A stretch of 64,000 nucleotides of DNA from Luzula sylvatica. Lineage: Eukaryota > Streptophyta > Magnoliopsida > Poales > Juncaceae. This document shows positions 44,864 through 56,992 of the stretch, piece by piece; within the stretch, counting starts at the first letter, position 1; every line of letters begins with the position of its first letter. The position numbers and the translations under genes were made by a program. The stretch lies in the NCBI GenBank assembly GCA_946800325.1, contig OX326958.1, forward strand, positions 10,364,001-10,428,000, in the 5' to 3' direction. The notes below the pieces were generated by a model. The model searched no databases. It was not told where the DNA came from and saw only the letters and a program-made list of their open reading frames with translations.

Positions 44864-47040
44864 CAAACTTGTTCTTCTGCGCTTTAGCCATGTATGACTC
44901 ATACTGACTGGACTCCTTGAGCTTGAGCCTTGTACTTCTTCTGAGCCCCTCAACTTTGTTGGTAAGCTTCTTTGGAGTTTGAAATCCTCCTTCTTGTCCT
45001 GTAATCCATACTCATTCATCGAGAATTGAGCAATTCTGTCGAATTCTTTGTCAACTGACAAAACCAGTTGCATGCCTTTATCTTCCTCTTCCTGCCTTTT
45101 TTGTAAGGCCCAGTCACACTGGCCCACCCTCACCTCTTCTTTGTCTAACTTGAAACTAACATATGTCATTGCTGGGTTGGATACTATATCCATCATGAAT
45201 CCTGGGTTTTGTACTTCTCCTTTTCCTTCTTTGAACCTATTCAAACCTAGAAGATCACAATCCTTTTTGTTTGCCAATGAAACAAGGTGTGTCAGAAAAA
45301 GTTCTGACAGAAAAGCAGGGACTTGTATTGGCGAATGGTAGGGGAAGAAATGGAGTTTGTTTTGAGTCTTTGACCATAATTAACGGTAACGCCGGTGTTG
45401 CCACCGGCTCACTGACTGCCTTCTTCCTCCATACCATCTTATGTTGTTGTTTTGCCTTTGAGTCTTTCCTAACCCATTACTTCTTGACTGGCGCTATGAC
45501 CTTCTTGACTAAATTTAAATATCTTCTCGGCATCTGGGCTGGCAATTCAACTTTCCGTGCAGTACGATGCTGGGGTGGTATCACACTAGACTGTGCATTT
45601 GAAGTATTGGTTTGTGCTCCCTCTGCCCCCATTATTGTCATTGTTTTCGTTCTGCACATTAGGTTGGTTACTGTTGTTACCTCCACTTCCTTCTTCCCCA
45701 CGATGATAGTGATCCGGCATCTCAGGACTCGGATAAACAACTTGCTCTATGTTATCTATTAGGACATGCACTCGTCTCCAATATAACCCTTCTCTCATTT
45801 TGAGAAACAAAGGGATATCTTCTGGGTTATCACACGAAATCGTAACAGGTACTTGAATATAATCTCCTTCAGGCTGAAAGTACGGTACCGTAAATAATGA
45901 CCCAAAACCCTAAACCGTAAACCCTAAAGTCCTGTATTAATTGGCGCTCCCGTCCCCTTCAATAATTCCGTGAGGTCCGGGGTATTGATTGCCAATATCG
46001 GAACATTTCTGAGTTTGAGATCTACTTTGAAAATATAGGGTTCATGCGTCATACCATATATGTTAGTTATTTGCATGGCTGAGAATTGATATTCTGGTGT
46101 GGTGAAGTTCCGACGGCCTATTAATTCATTTCTCGTCTCCTGAGAGTCACATATGAGAATAAAGTTTGCCGGATGCGTCTTGTAGACCCGGTATTGAACT
46201 GCGTGCCCCCCCCACATCTCCTCCTCAAATGTTCGGAAATTGCTGCCGGATTAGCTTGGTTCACGTTTCCGGTTGTGATGACGATGTAGGCTGATCGGAA
46301 CATGAAATCGTTTTCAGCCGCAATCACTCTTCTTGGTGGAAAATACATAGTCCTCTCAAACGGCCAATTATTTGGCTCATATTCAAAATACGCCATTTTT
46401 GGTCTCTCAAGCTCTTTTTGTTGAATTTGTTCTTTATTTTTCATTGAAGGTTTAGACTTGTATTTCTTTGCTTTGTGTCCCAGACTGTTACATTTATAGC
46501 AACGAATCGGTTCCCTACATTCCTTTTTCAGATGGTCTCGTGCAAGGCACCTGTAACAGTGCTTTGTTTTGGGAACTGTTCAAATTCCCCTTTTTTGGTT
46601 GGAATTACTGAGTGTTTTTTTTTTCTTTTGTTGCTGAAGAGATTTGGTTTAAAGCTTTTCTGATTTTGTTGAGTTTCGAAACCATTTGAATTGAGTGCTT
46701 GTAGATAGGTTTTTGCATGCCTCTGTTCATTCTTTCTTTGAATGGCCTCGTTAATGACAAACTCACCACTTTTATTGGGTTGTGTTGCTCGAGTGAGAAC
46801 TGTTGGAGCTATTTTCTCTATCGTCTTTTCACATTCTCCTTTTTTCGTTTTGATTTGATAGTGGCATGCCTGCTTATCTGTCCCTATGTTGTAACTGCTA
46901 TCGCCATTAATGATCTGAGTAACTTCTTTCTGTCGTAGATGAACATTAATGCTTGAAGAATTTTCCATAATCGCCTCAAAATCGCCTGCCTGTCGCTTCC
47001 TCCAAAAGGGCTCAATCTCTCTCAAAAGTAGCACTATCAT
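44864..47040 (-). pseudogene. LINE-2 ORF1 (two zinc knuckles, then DUF4283-like region)
   Basis: From 47,040 leftward: a hydrophilic N-terminal part and two CCHC-type knuckles (HCYRCLARDHLKKEC and CYKCNSLGHKAKK with the last Cys lost; 46,560-46,460). A long region (46,444-45,924) follows with alternating hydrophobic blocks such as FMFRSAYIVITTG and NFILICDSQETRNELI, resembling the RNA-binding part of plant LINE ORF1. The C-terminal part lies at 45,880-44,864. Zinc knuckles before that region are an unusual order. The frame is broken at about 46,520, 46,200, 45,920 and 45,300. Telomere-like repeats lie at 45,904-45,929. Confidence 0.65.
45904..45929. repeat. Short telomere-like CCCTAAA tract in LINE-2 ORF1
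   Basis: Two CCCTAAA heptamers and a degenerate CCGTAAA between them, the plant telomere repeat, at a point where the ORF1 frame is lost. Confidence 0.7.
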
Positions 47041-47149
47041 AAATGATTGTTAACCATGAAATATGATAATATTAGAATCGTAGAAAGTAAAATGGCATGA
47101 ACTGATTTTGTTTATCATCGTCGTCAACCATCGCTAATTTGAAAATGAC

Positions 47150-50100
47150 ATCAATTTTGACATATATTAAAAATATTATAATTGATTTTTTCGAAGGATA
47201 GATTTCCCATTTTGTTTTGTTTCAATTTTTTTGATTAATATAATAGAAATTCCATCAATTTTTGTGTTTTTTTGAGGAAAACATCAAAATTAACTATTAT
47301 GTTCATTTTAGACATCGATTTGATCATATATTAGAAAATATGAAAATTAAGTATTTTGCTTATTTCAGACATCAATTTGGTATTTATTACAAAAATATTA
47401 TAATTAGTGTTTTTGAAGATGTTAGACTTCATTTTTTTTTTCATTGTTTCCAAACTTTTTTAAAATATAATAGAAATTCATATGTGTTAGTCTTCAATTT
47501 TTGAGTTATTTTAGAGGAAAACATGAAAACTAACTATTTTGTTCGGTTTAGACATCAATTTTACCACATATTAAAAAAAAATATGATAACTGATTTTTTT
47601 TAATGTGTTAAACTTCATTTTTTTCATAATATGAGGAATAAGTGAAAAACATCAAAATTTGCTTATATTAGTCTTTAATTTAGGAGTTTTCTTGGAAAAC
47701 ATGAATATTAAGAATTTTGTAAATTATATACATCAATTTTGGCATATATTAAATAATATTATAATTGATTTCTTCGTGATAGACTTCACATTTTGTATTG
47801 TTTCAACTATTTTGAATAATATAATAGAAAAATTCACATGTGTTAGTCATCAATTTCCACATTTTGTATTGTTTCAACATGAATATTAATATATGCCAAA
47901 TTTTATTTCTAAAATGAACGATGTAATCAATCTTCATGTTTTCCAACAAAAACCTACAAAATTGAAGACTAACATAAGCAAATTTATATGTTTTTCCAAT
48001 ATTATCGAAATTATTAAAAAATTGAAGTCCAACACCTTAGAAAATCAAATGTCATATGTTTTTAATATACGCTAGAATTTTTTTTCAAAACGAACAAACT
48101 ACTTAATTTTCATATTTTCCTCAAAAAGAACTCCAAAATTGAAGACTAACACATGTGAATTTCTATAGCGTTAATAAAAAAGGTTGTTAAAAATGCAAAA
48201 AGTGAAGTCTAATAACGTCAAAAAAATAAATTTTAATATAATTTTAAAAAATTCCTAGATTGAAATATAAAATTAACAAAATAACAAATTTTCAGTTTAT
48301 GCTAAAAAGAACTCCTAAATTGAAGACCAACACATGAGAATTTCTATTTATTCAAAAGCATTGCAAAATGAAAAGAGTGAAGTCCAACAACTTCAAATTA
48401 TCGAATAATATATTTTTGTATTAAATGAAAAACTTTATGTCTAAAATGAACAAAAAAACTTAATTTTCGTATTTTACTAAAAAAAAATTCCAAAATTGAA
48501 AACTAACATAAGCAAATTTTGATTTTTTCAAATATTGGTGAAATTATGCAAAATGTGATTTCTATCACCTTCAAAAAATTCAGTTATCATATTTTTTTAA
48601 TAAATGGAAGAATTGAATTCGGAAACGAACAAAATACCCTATTTTCATGTTTTCCTCAAAAAAAACTCAAAAGTTGAAAACTAACACGTCGGAATTCCTA
48701 TTATTTTTTCGAAAAAGATGAAAATATGCAAAAAGTGAAGTCTGACACCTTTAATAAAATATTCCAATATTTTCTTAACAAATACCAAATTTGATTTCTA
48801 AAATGATAAAAATAATTAATTTCCATGTTTTCCTACAAAAAACTCCAACATTGAAGAATAACATAAGCAAATTTCTATGTGTTTCCAATATTTCCCAGAT
48901 TATGCAAAAAGTGAACTCTAACACTTTAAAAAATCAAATATCATATTTTTTTAATATATGCTTAATTTATTTCTAAAACGAACAAACTACTTAATTTTCA
49001 TGTTTCCTCAAAGAGAACTCCGAAACTGAAGACTAACAAATGTGAATTTATATTATCAATTCAAAAAGGTTGTCAAAAAATACAAAAAGTGAAGTAACGA
49101 CTCTATAAAAATAAATTTTAATATATTTGTAATAAATGCAAATATTTAAGTCTAAAATGGTCATAATACTTAATTTTCATGTTTTCCTAAAAAGAACCCC
49201 AAAATTGAAGACTAACACATGAGAATTTCTATTACTTTATTCAAAAAATGTTGAAAAAATGCAAGAAGTGAAGTTTAACAACTTAAAAATATCAAATAAT
49301 ATATTTTTGTAATAAATGAAACAATTTATGTCTAAAATGATCAAATACTTAATTATCATATTTTCCTAAAAGAACTCCAAAATTCAAAGCTAACATAAGC
49401 AGATTCCGATTTTTTAAAATATTTGTGAAATTATGCAAAAAGTGAAGGCTAACAACACCTTCAAAAAAATTAATTATCATATTTTTTTTAATAAATTGAC
49501 GAATTTATTTATGAAACGAACAAAATACCTTATTTTCATGTTTTCCTCAAAAAAAACTCAAAACTTAAAGACTAGCACGTGTGAATTCCAAATATTGTAT
49601 TCAAAAGTTGAACAAATGTAAAAAGTCTAACACCTTCAAGAAAAAAAATAATACTATTTTGTAATAAAATTCCCAAATTTATGCCTAAAATGAATAAAAT
49701 ACTTAATTTTCATGTTTTCCTACAAAAACTCCAAAATTGAAGACTAGCATAAGAAAATTTTGGTGATTTCCTAACATTTCGCAAATTATGCAAAAAGTGT
49801 AGTCTAACACTTTAAAATAAATAAATATCATATGTTCTTAATATATGATAAAGTTTATGTCTAAACCAACAAAATACTTAATTTCCATATTTTCCACAAA
49901 AAGGACTTCAAAATTGAATATCAACACATTCGAATTTCTATTATTTTATTCAAAAAAGTTTAAAAAATACAAAAAATGTAGTCTGACACGTTCACAAAAA
50001 TAAATTGTAATATTTTTGTGCTAAGTTCAAAAATGTATGTCTAACATGAACAAAATACTTAATTTTCATGCTTTCCTAAAAAAACTTCAAAATTGAAGAC

Positions 50101-50385
50101 TCGCATAAGAAAATTTCGAAGTTTTTTCAAACAGTTCTTAAATTATTCAAAAGTGAAGTCTAACACCTCAAATAAAATAAATTCTAATATTTTTTTAATA
50201 AATGGAAAAATTGATGTCTAAAAGTAATAAAATACTTAATTTTCAAGTTTTCCTCAAAAACCTCAAAAATAGAAGATTAACACATGCAAAAATCTATTAT
50301 TTTATTCAAAAAAATTGAAAAATACAAAAAGTGAAGTCAAACGAAAATTGATGTCTAAAATGAACAAAATACGTAACTTTTATGT
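47150..50385. repeat. AT-rich 177-bp satellite array, copy 2
   Basis: Same monomer as 700-3,296, again forward up to about 47,880 and reversed after it. The flanks of the turning point ('gccaaattttatttctaaaatgaac') are the same in both copies. Compared with copy 1, about 0.7 kb of the forward block is missing and the reverse block is longer by several monomers, consistent with unequal exchange. It leads directly into the duplicated membrane gene. Confidence 0.85.
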
Positions 50386-50715
50386 TTTAAGATGAAACTG
50401 CACTCATTTGAGACCAAATAGGAATGTGTCTAAATTCGGAAAATGTGTTTAAAACGCGTATACTATACGATGGACTAACTATGGAGGCTTAAAAATGAAT
50501 TTTGTTAGCAATTCTGTTTTGTCAAGTTTCTACACAGATACTACTAGTTCAAATTGAACAGATTTGGTTAGTAATCCTTCCCTCTCAGTTTATCTGTGTA
50601 GTACAAAAACTAATCATCCCAACTCGCATTTGGTATTATTCTTTTTGTTAATTTTATATGTACCATTCCATAACATCAAAAAAATTCCTCGTGATTTTCA
50701 ACTTCAGAATTCAAA
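50386..50715 (+). repeat. Duplicated 5' flank of the membrane gene (pair at 3,299-3,627)
   Basis: Nearly identical to 3,299-3,627 base for base, starting AAGATGAAACTGCACTC. It probably includes the promoter and 5' UTR, but no convincing TATA box was seen. Confidence 0.85.
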
Positions 50716-51447
50716 ATGGAAATAGAGAGACAGAGGATTTGTATTATCAAAGCGTTCTTGGTATTGTTTTTGTCAATACTGGCCGTAAAAGGTGGCATCA
50801 GTACAGGTTAGTAATATTAATATTAAAAAAAAATTATTAGCTTTTATCTTTAACTAGTTTTTTCATGTTTTTGTATATTCTAAAAAATCTCTATTTTTTT
50901 ATTTTCAAATATTTCCCCAATGGATGATATTGAATGAAAATCGACCAAATACACTTCAATTTTAAGAAATTAATAACCATCAAGTTTTTAATAATAAAAA
51001 AAACACATTAGAAATACCATGTAGAAAAATATCTATTTAAACATCAAGTTTTTAATTTCCGTTGTCATTTTATTTTTGTGTTTTTTTTTAAATGTTTGCA
51101 ATGTGTTCTTTGAGTATTAAGTTCATCTTATTATGATTTTGTGTTTGGTCTTCAAGAAAAAATGTAAAATGTAAAATATATGTATGACGTATTATATAAA
51201 TGTAACATATAATATTTTTTAATTATTATGTGCTAAACAAATTAAGATTTTTTAAAATATTAAAAAGTTTGTGTTGTTCATTTAATAAAACTAATTATTT
51301 ATTTTAACTTTGTACTTCTTTTCGAATCAATTAATTGTAACAGAAGAAGTGAGAGTACCCCTCCGCCAAACCCAAAGAAAATCTCCTATCGCTGAGATTA
51401 TAGGATTTATTGACTCGCTGGCCCTAGGGTGTACCCTATTGTGAGTT

Positions 51448-51449
<2 letters not shown>

Positions 51450-51487
<38 letters not shown>
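51450..51487. repeat. (TC)n microsatellite in intron 2, copy 2
   Basis: About 38 bases, half the length of the tract in copy 1 (4,371-4,451). Confidence 0.95.
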
Positions 51488-51488
<1 letters not shown>

Positions 51489-51562
51489 ATTATGTCTTAT
51501 GTGAACATATTTGGAGAGCATAACACCTCAGAACCGAAGGACGTATATATCACGTTGGTGAT

Positions 51563-52047
51563 GATTATTATATACATAGAAACATATCGCGGACCACGTC
51601 GACGACTCGCACGTATGAATCATAAACTACATGCAATTACCTATGAATATAACTATTATATACATAAAAACATACTATGTGAAATTGATCAAGGAAACAG
51701 GTTGTTCACTTAGTTGCTTTCTTGTTTGCTCGCTTCGATTCCGGTGACACGCACGTCTCACGCCTGCGCGATTCGACACCTAATTCGAAGCTCCTTTGTC
51801 GTATACAACCGGAATTGCTCCGGTTCGTCTCCGACCTTGCTCGACCTTGCTCTCGATTGATCACAAGAATCTCAGTTGAGATTCCTCTACTCGTATCCAC
51901 CTCGAGCTCGCATCTTTCGGTTGAGGCAAATTCCCCTAAAATTCAAGATATTATACTCGGTCTTCGTGCACTTTTAGCATCCTCTTTCTCTTTTCTACAC
52001 TCTTTATACATATACAAATATAATGCGATTAAAAAGTTTCAACTATA
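51563..52047. mobile_element. ~485-bp insertion in intron 3 of copy 2, LTR-like
   Basis: Aligning copies 1 and 2 shows extra sequence between 'gtgat' and 'aatgggtac'. It contains TTGATCACAA and CTCTACTCGTATCCACC, resembling the minus-strand LTR F (TTTGATCACAAACG, CTACTCGTATCCACC), so it may be an LTR fragment. The phrase 'aaaaagtttcaactataaat' occurs at its right edge (52,031) and again at 52,112. Confidence 0.5.
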
Positions 52048-52906
52048 AATGGGTACTTATTTTTAAATTTTGTAATGTAAAATTCGTAATCTAGAAAATC
52101 ATTTTATCGACTAAAAAGTTTCAACTATAAATAGAGTTTAATTTAATCCATGTTGAATTTTTCACAGGTGGCCTCTCTTTCGGTTATTCCATATGCAGTT
52201 CAGGTTGGTATTTGGGCATTTGACGAAGCTGCAGTTTTCCTAAGTGTACTTGTTTGCGAAACGATGAACGCAATAGTACCGTAGGATTTCTCACATTAAC
52301 TCGTGAAGAAACATCATGGTGTGATGTTGTAATTTGTGTACTTCGCACGGTTTCGACCTTATCTGAAGTTTTCAAGGAGTATCATTTAACGCAAGGAGTA
52401 TCATTTTCTCACATTACCGCAAGGAGTATCATTTAAATGAGCTTGTATTTTCTAAAAATCCTCGGATCATTTTCTCTTTGGTAAAAAAATTAATATTCTA
52501 ATATAAATTAGTCCAATATTCAGACATATCATTTTAATTCGATCTAATATCAGGTTTGTGCTCTAATGGTGGTTCTCGCGAGTTTAACAATAATAGTTTC
52601 AAAGGTAAAAGGCACGCGATACTCAACTCAGCGGAAATCAGATATTGAGATGGCAGATTATGGTAATAAAAGTTTAATTTGAAAATTTTATTTGTTTATT
52701 TCATTAATTTAGTTATTTGATTAACGATTTTAATTTAGGTGACAAAAATGGAGTGGAAACCATATGAAAGATAGTGGGAAGATAAGGCGATTAATTTGCG
52801 TTTCTTGTGACTCAGTTTATTATTGTTCTTGTATATAAAGTTAAAAAAGATGATGGCATGCGTTTCTTGCGATTAATTTGCGCTTCTTGTATTTAGAAGG
52901 ATTTAT

Positions 52907-53088
52907 CATAAATTTTACTTTTCATATATATATTTTTGTTTCATGAACAATTCAAATTTCCTATTTAGCATATCATTTATTGATAATACACTTGAAAAAC
53001 TACTTTAAATACTCATTAATTAATAATTAAATGAAATACCCTTGAAAATGGATGTATCATAAGCAAAAGAAATGTATGATAGAACTCC
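52907..53088. mobile_element. MITE-like relative of 34,617-34,862, opposite orientation
   Basis: The right end GAAATGTATGATAGAACTCCCC is the reverse complement of the left end at 34,617. The left end is degenerate ('gatttatcataaattt'). No coding. Confidence 0.5.
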
Positions 53089-53297
53089 CCATATATATAT
53101 ATATAATACTATTTATAATATTTATTTTTTACAATTATTATTTATATAAAATACTATTATAATACATCAAACAATACATAATACAAAATAATAGAAATAA
53201 AACCCTAAAAATACACAAATATTTAACGCAAATATACAAATGCAGCGTCTCTCGCTTGCCCTCACCCTCACCGTTCAAAATACACAAATAAAACCCC

Positions 53298-53319
53298 CCA
53301 GAACCCCCCCCCCTCCCCC

Positions 53320-53351
<32 letters not shown>
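53298..53351. repeat. Poly-C tract
   Basis: More than 50 bases nearly all C, with two CT interruptions and an uninterrupted run of about 30. Such a run is rare and its length is hard to sequence, so it may not be exact. Confidence 0.9.
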
Positions 53352-53353
<2 letters not shown>

Positions 53354-55400
53354 CTGCACAAAATTACTCGGCGACCCAAAATTGCATTACCTATTACATG
53401 CAGAAACGGTGAGAGATAAACTCCATGTCTTTTGTGCCAAAAATAAAATAAAATAGTGTATTAAGATTATGAAAATATGAAAAATACAAAACCTAATAAA
53501 CAAAACTTAATGAAGGATAGTATATAATTTCATTTGCAAAAAAAATGAACTGAAACAGTAAAGAAATAATTTTAAAAATAGAAAATATTTAATATTTTTA
53601 TCAAACAAAAAGATTAGTAAAGAAATATTTAATAAAAATGAACAATAATTTTTATCAACGCAAATTTATTGTCTATTAAAAAATAACAATAATTTTTCAA
53701 AAAACTATTTTTTCAGAAAAAAGAAGTTAAAACAACATAAAAAGTTAAAACAAATAAACTGAAAAAACAGTACAAAGAGTGAAAAAAAATACTAATAAGA
53801 TAGTAAAAAAAACAAAAACAAAAATCAAGACGAGAATTTTTAGAAAAATAAACATAGTGGATTTATTTTTCAAAATAACAGTAAAAAAAATACACCACAA
53901 AAAACTAATCATACTAACCCTTTGCCCTAAAACTAAAAAAACAAATAGTACTAAACATAATTTCAAAAAACATTTTTTTGTCCATATTAAGAAATAAATT
54001 ATGATTTAAAACAATAGATTACAAACCTTTATTGAAACGTGAAAAGTCGTGAGTCTTCCGACACCACGAGACTTGCTCCAATTCTCGTATCTCCAACAGA
54101 CAAGTAACCTAATAAACACAACTAATAATTTAAAATCAATAATAATAACATAATTTCAAAAAAGAACAAAAAAACTTTATTTAAAAGCTTAAAATTTAGA
54201 AAATTAAATATTTATACTGAATATAATAAGGCAGCAAAAATATTCAAAAAATAGGACAAGATTAAAAATAATAATAATAAAAATATTGAAAATATTCATA
54301 TCAAATAATACCAAAAATATTGAAAATATTCCTAAACTATAATCCTCAATAAACTACACACACAAAGTCACAAAAATAAATTCATATATACAAATATTAA
54401 TCTAAATAAAAAAAATGAAAATATAATAAAAAAGATGACCAACCTTTATTCAAAGGTGAAGATTTGCTAGTTTTTCGACACCACTTCAACTTGCTCAAAA
54501 CCCCGTCTTTCTCCAATGATCGACAAACCTAATTAATACATATAGTTTAAACAAAATAGTAAAAAATAATTAAAACAGAATAAAAGAACTAGGATTTAAA
54601 AAAACGTAATTAAGAAATAATTATAATGCAGAAACATGCCCAACCTTTATTTAAAATTGCATATTTGCTTGTTTTCCGAGGTAAATTATGAATATGTTAT
54701 TTACGCAAAAACCGAAAACCAGAGAACAACATAAAACAAGGTATCTAAAAGAATTAAATTAAAAAAAGAGTAATCAACTAAATACATAAAAAAACGAGGC
54801 TTAAAAAAATTCTAAAAAAGAGTAAGGAACTCAGTAAATCTGAGAACTTAAAAATCAAAAAAACATTTGGTCGACTACAAATTACGTAAATCTGGTTTTA
54901 CGGATCTAAAATTACCTAAAAATTACTTAAAATCAACTACAAATTACCTAGATATAAAATCATACCTCCAAACAGAACGAAGAACACCGAAGTGACGACC
55001 TAGCTGCACAGTCCCAAACAGCGCTGCTAGCTCCACGCCACCACCAACGCTAACTCAAAGCGACCACCATTAGCTCCAGTCGGATAAGTGTTCGATTTGA
55101 GAAGATGGCTCGGTTTAAAATTTAGTAAGAAGAAGGGTAAGAAGAACCGATGGCTCAGTTTAGGGTTAGGAAGAAGAAGGGAAATGAGGGAGAGTAAGAG
55201 AGAGAGAAAGAGTGAAGAATGGATAGCAAAGGAGATAGATTTTTTTTTTTGCTTTAAAAATCCGTAGGTGAATATTTACAAACGTCATCGTTACATAGAT
55301 ATACGTAGGACTCAATGGATGACAAAACGAGAAAAAAAACGGATCCTCACACAAGAGGTCCTTAAAAACTAGTTAGCACAAAATCCTAAACCAAATTATT
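53352..55400. repeat. AT-rich region with degenerate repeats, unassigned
   Basis: A block 'aacctttattcaaaggtgaa..ttgct..tttttcgacaccac..acttgctc' occurs near 54,026, 54,444 and, shortened, 54,643. The region ends in a purine-rich leader-like stretch (55,120-55,240) and 'gaggtccttaaaaactagtt'. Probably a decayed non-coding transposable element; no termini identified and no gene supported. Confidence 0.4.
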
Positions 55401-55416
55401 TTAATTGATCCGAGTC

Positions 55417-55790
55417 GTTCAAGCAAGATTATCCGCCTCCTTGTTCATGTTGCGCGTTATGTAATAAAAACGCCAATCCGGGTTTGATTTGGCTAGCTTT
55501 CTACAATCCTCGAACTCATAATACACCCGCCAATCCACGTCGAGAGAGGTGTTTGCAAGAGCGTGAATAAGACATCTATTATCCGAGAATAGGCGCAATA
55601 TGATATACCGAGAGATTGTAGGTTTTGTAGGGCAATGAGGCATGCTAAAACCTTGGCTTGGAGGGGGGATTGTGCCCGAATAGATTTGCCCTCACTATGG
55701 ATACGAACACCTTTTCGCTCTATTAGAAATCCATACCCCGAATTAGATGGCGTCCATGACCCGTCGAAATGGCAAGTGAATTCTTTGTTC
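55417..55790 (-). pseudogene. LINE RNase H domain fragment
   Basis: Minus-strand coding with the C-terminal RNase H of plant LINEs: CHFDGSWTPSNSGYGF (first Asp), an LQAKVLACLIALQNL helix where the catalytic Glu is replaced, FSDNRCLI (Asp) and NKEADNLA just before the stop near 55,417. One frame change near 55,590. Endonuclease and RT are absent, so it is a 5'-truncated or detached piece. LINE-1 and LINE-2 in this window both lack exactly this domain. Confidence 0.78.
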
Positions 55791-55859
55791 CTATGGGAAC
55801 CGGAGTCCCAATCGGCTATGTGTACATCCCAATTTCTACCACCATTGTATATATCATAT

Positions 55860-56992
55860 TTTTATTTTAAATCAATCGTCCTCGATTTTTAAGCACATAA
55901 AACACTTGTTATTAAAAGGTTTTTCTCCACGATCAAGTCTAAACAATCACACATCTTCTTAAAAAGAATTTTCACCATCCACTTAAAGAATACTCTTTTT
56001 CTCAAATGAATATTAAAGAAAACAATAAACGGTCTTTTATGAGACTAAATTGGGATTCCATCCCGTCTATAATAAGATTTGCCAAAATAAGTATTTATTT
56101 TAAATGATTTTTTATTGTGATTTACGTGGGACACCATTTTTGAATAACAACCCACTTTTAACTATGAAATTCTAAAAAGTTTTATTTAACCATTTTTGGT
56201 AGTTTTTGCATTCGTTTAAAAATTGGACAACTTACACTTAAGTATCCTAACCGTTCATGGCGACTTAAGTCCCAACCAAACATAATTTTATTGCGCTCAC
56301 GATTTTTTTAAAAAAAAAATTTACAATGGAGTAAGCCGGGCATGAGCGAACCGTACTCATGATCGGTTCGAAACATTGTGAATTAATATTTTATATATAA
56401 ATATTTCAAAAAAAATTGAAGTGAAATTTAGAAAGATGAAAAGAAAAGAAAAAGGAAAAAAAAAAGGAAAAAAAAAATGAAAAAAAAAGAAAGAAAAAAA
56501 AAAGAGAAAAAGAAAAAAGAATAAAAAAAGAATAATATATAAATATAAAATAATATTTTTGAGCAAAATTTGAGGAAATTTGGTTGAATTTAAGGATGAC
56601 CCAAGTACTTAAGTACCGAGCGGTTATAAAAGTGAATTACTTACATTAAATGTCAACTTTTGCAAAATTGAAGAAAATGGTTGTATTAATACTTTTATAA
56701 GATTTTTTCTCTTTAATTATGTGGTGTTACGTTCATTATGTGGTGTTTAACTACCTTTTTCGAGTGAAAATCATTTCTTAATAAATATCTTAAAAATTGG
56801 CAACAATTCTTATTATAGAAGTTTGATATTTTGTTTCTCTGGAAATAACATGTGATTAAAAGAGTATAATATTTCTTGTGAAATTCCAATTTATGAGGTA
56901 GTGTGATTACAAATTTAACAAAACCTAACTTGTATTTTTTGTGCTTAAAATATATTTTTCTTAAGTTTTATTTTGTCGAGGACGACAAAAGC
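55860..56992. other. AT-rich stretch, partly 3' internal region of Gypsy D
   Basis: No gene supported. The end, leading to AAGTGTGGGGGTT, should belong to the retrotransposon whose 3' LTR follows. An A-rich AAAAAGAAA tract lies at 56,440-56,535. Confidence 0.4.

Larger units (their letters stand above)
41843..47040 (-). mobile_element. LINE-2: non-LTR retrotransposon, 3'-truncated, with solo LTR
   Basis: On the minus strand ORF1 (from about 47,040) is followed by ORF2 (from 43,605) with endonuclease and the first RT blocks, cut off at about 41,843 within an AKAFDT block. The rest of RT, RNase H and any poly-A tail are missing. A solo LTR of family B (44,259-44,858) lies near the end of ORF1. 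Sequence and ORF1 architecture differ from LINE-1, so this is another family. Many stops and frameshifts. Confidence 0.85.
50716..52767 (+). pseudogene. Membrane-protein gene, copy 2: six exons, one acceptor lost
   Basis: Exons: 50,716-50,806, 51,344-51,440, 51,509-51,557, 52,168-52,275, 52,554-52,662 and 52,739-52,767. They total 483 bases, an exact multiple of three, with no internal stop and with GT/AG at every junction except the exon 3 acceptor (CAT here, CAG in copy 1). The predicted 160-residue protein has an N-terminal hydrophobic segment (about 9-25) and further hydrophobic stretches near 48-64, 80-98 and 104-135. A polar C-tail follows, rich in Lys/Arg then acidic. Intron 3 carries a 485-base insertion absent from copy 1. 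The family is unrecognised. The missing acceptor makes it a probable pseudogene unless spliced unusually. Confidence 0.6.

Noticed and set aside
45271..45762. 163-residue plus-strand ORF
   Set aside because: It lies opposite LINE-2 ORF1 and has no recognisable feature; an antisense shadow.
53745..53997. Leu/Phe-rich and Lys-rich ORFs in A-rich sequence
   Set aside because: Low-complexity translation of AT-rich DNA without other support.
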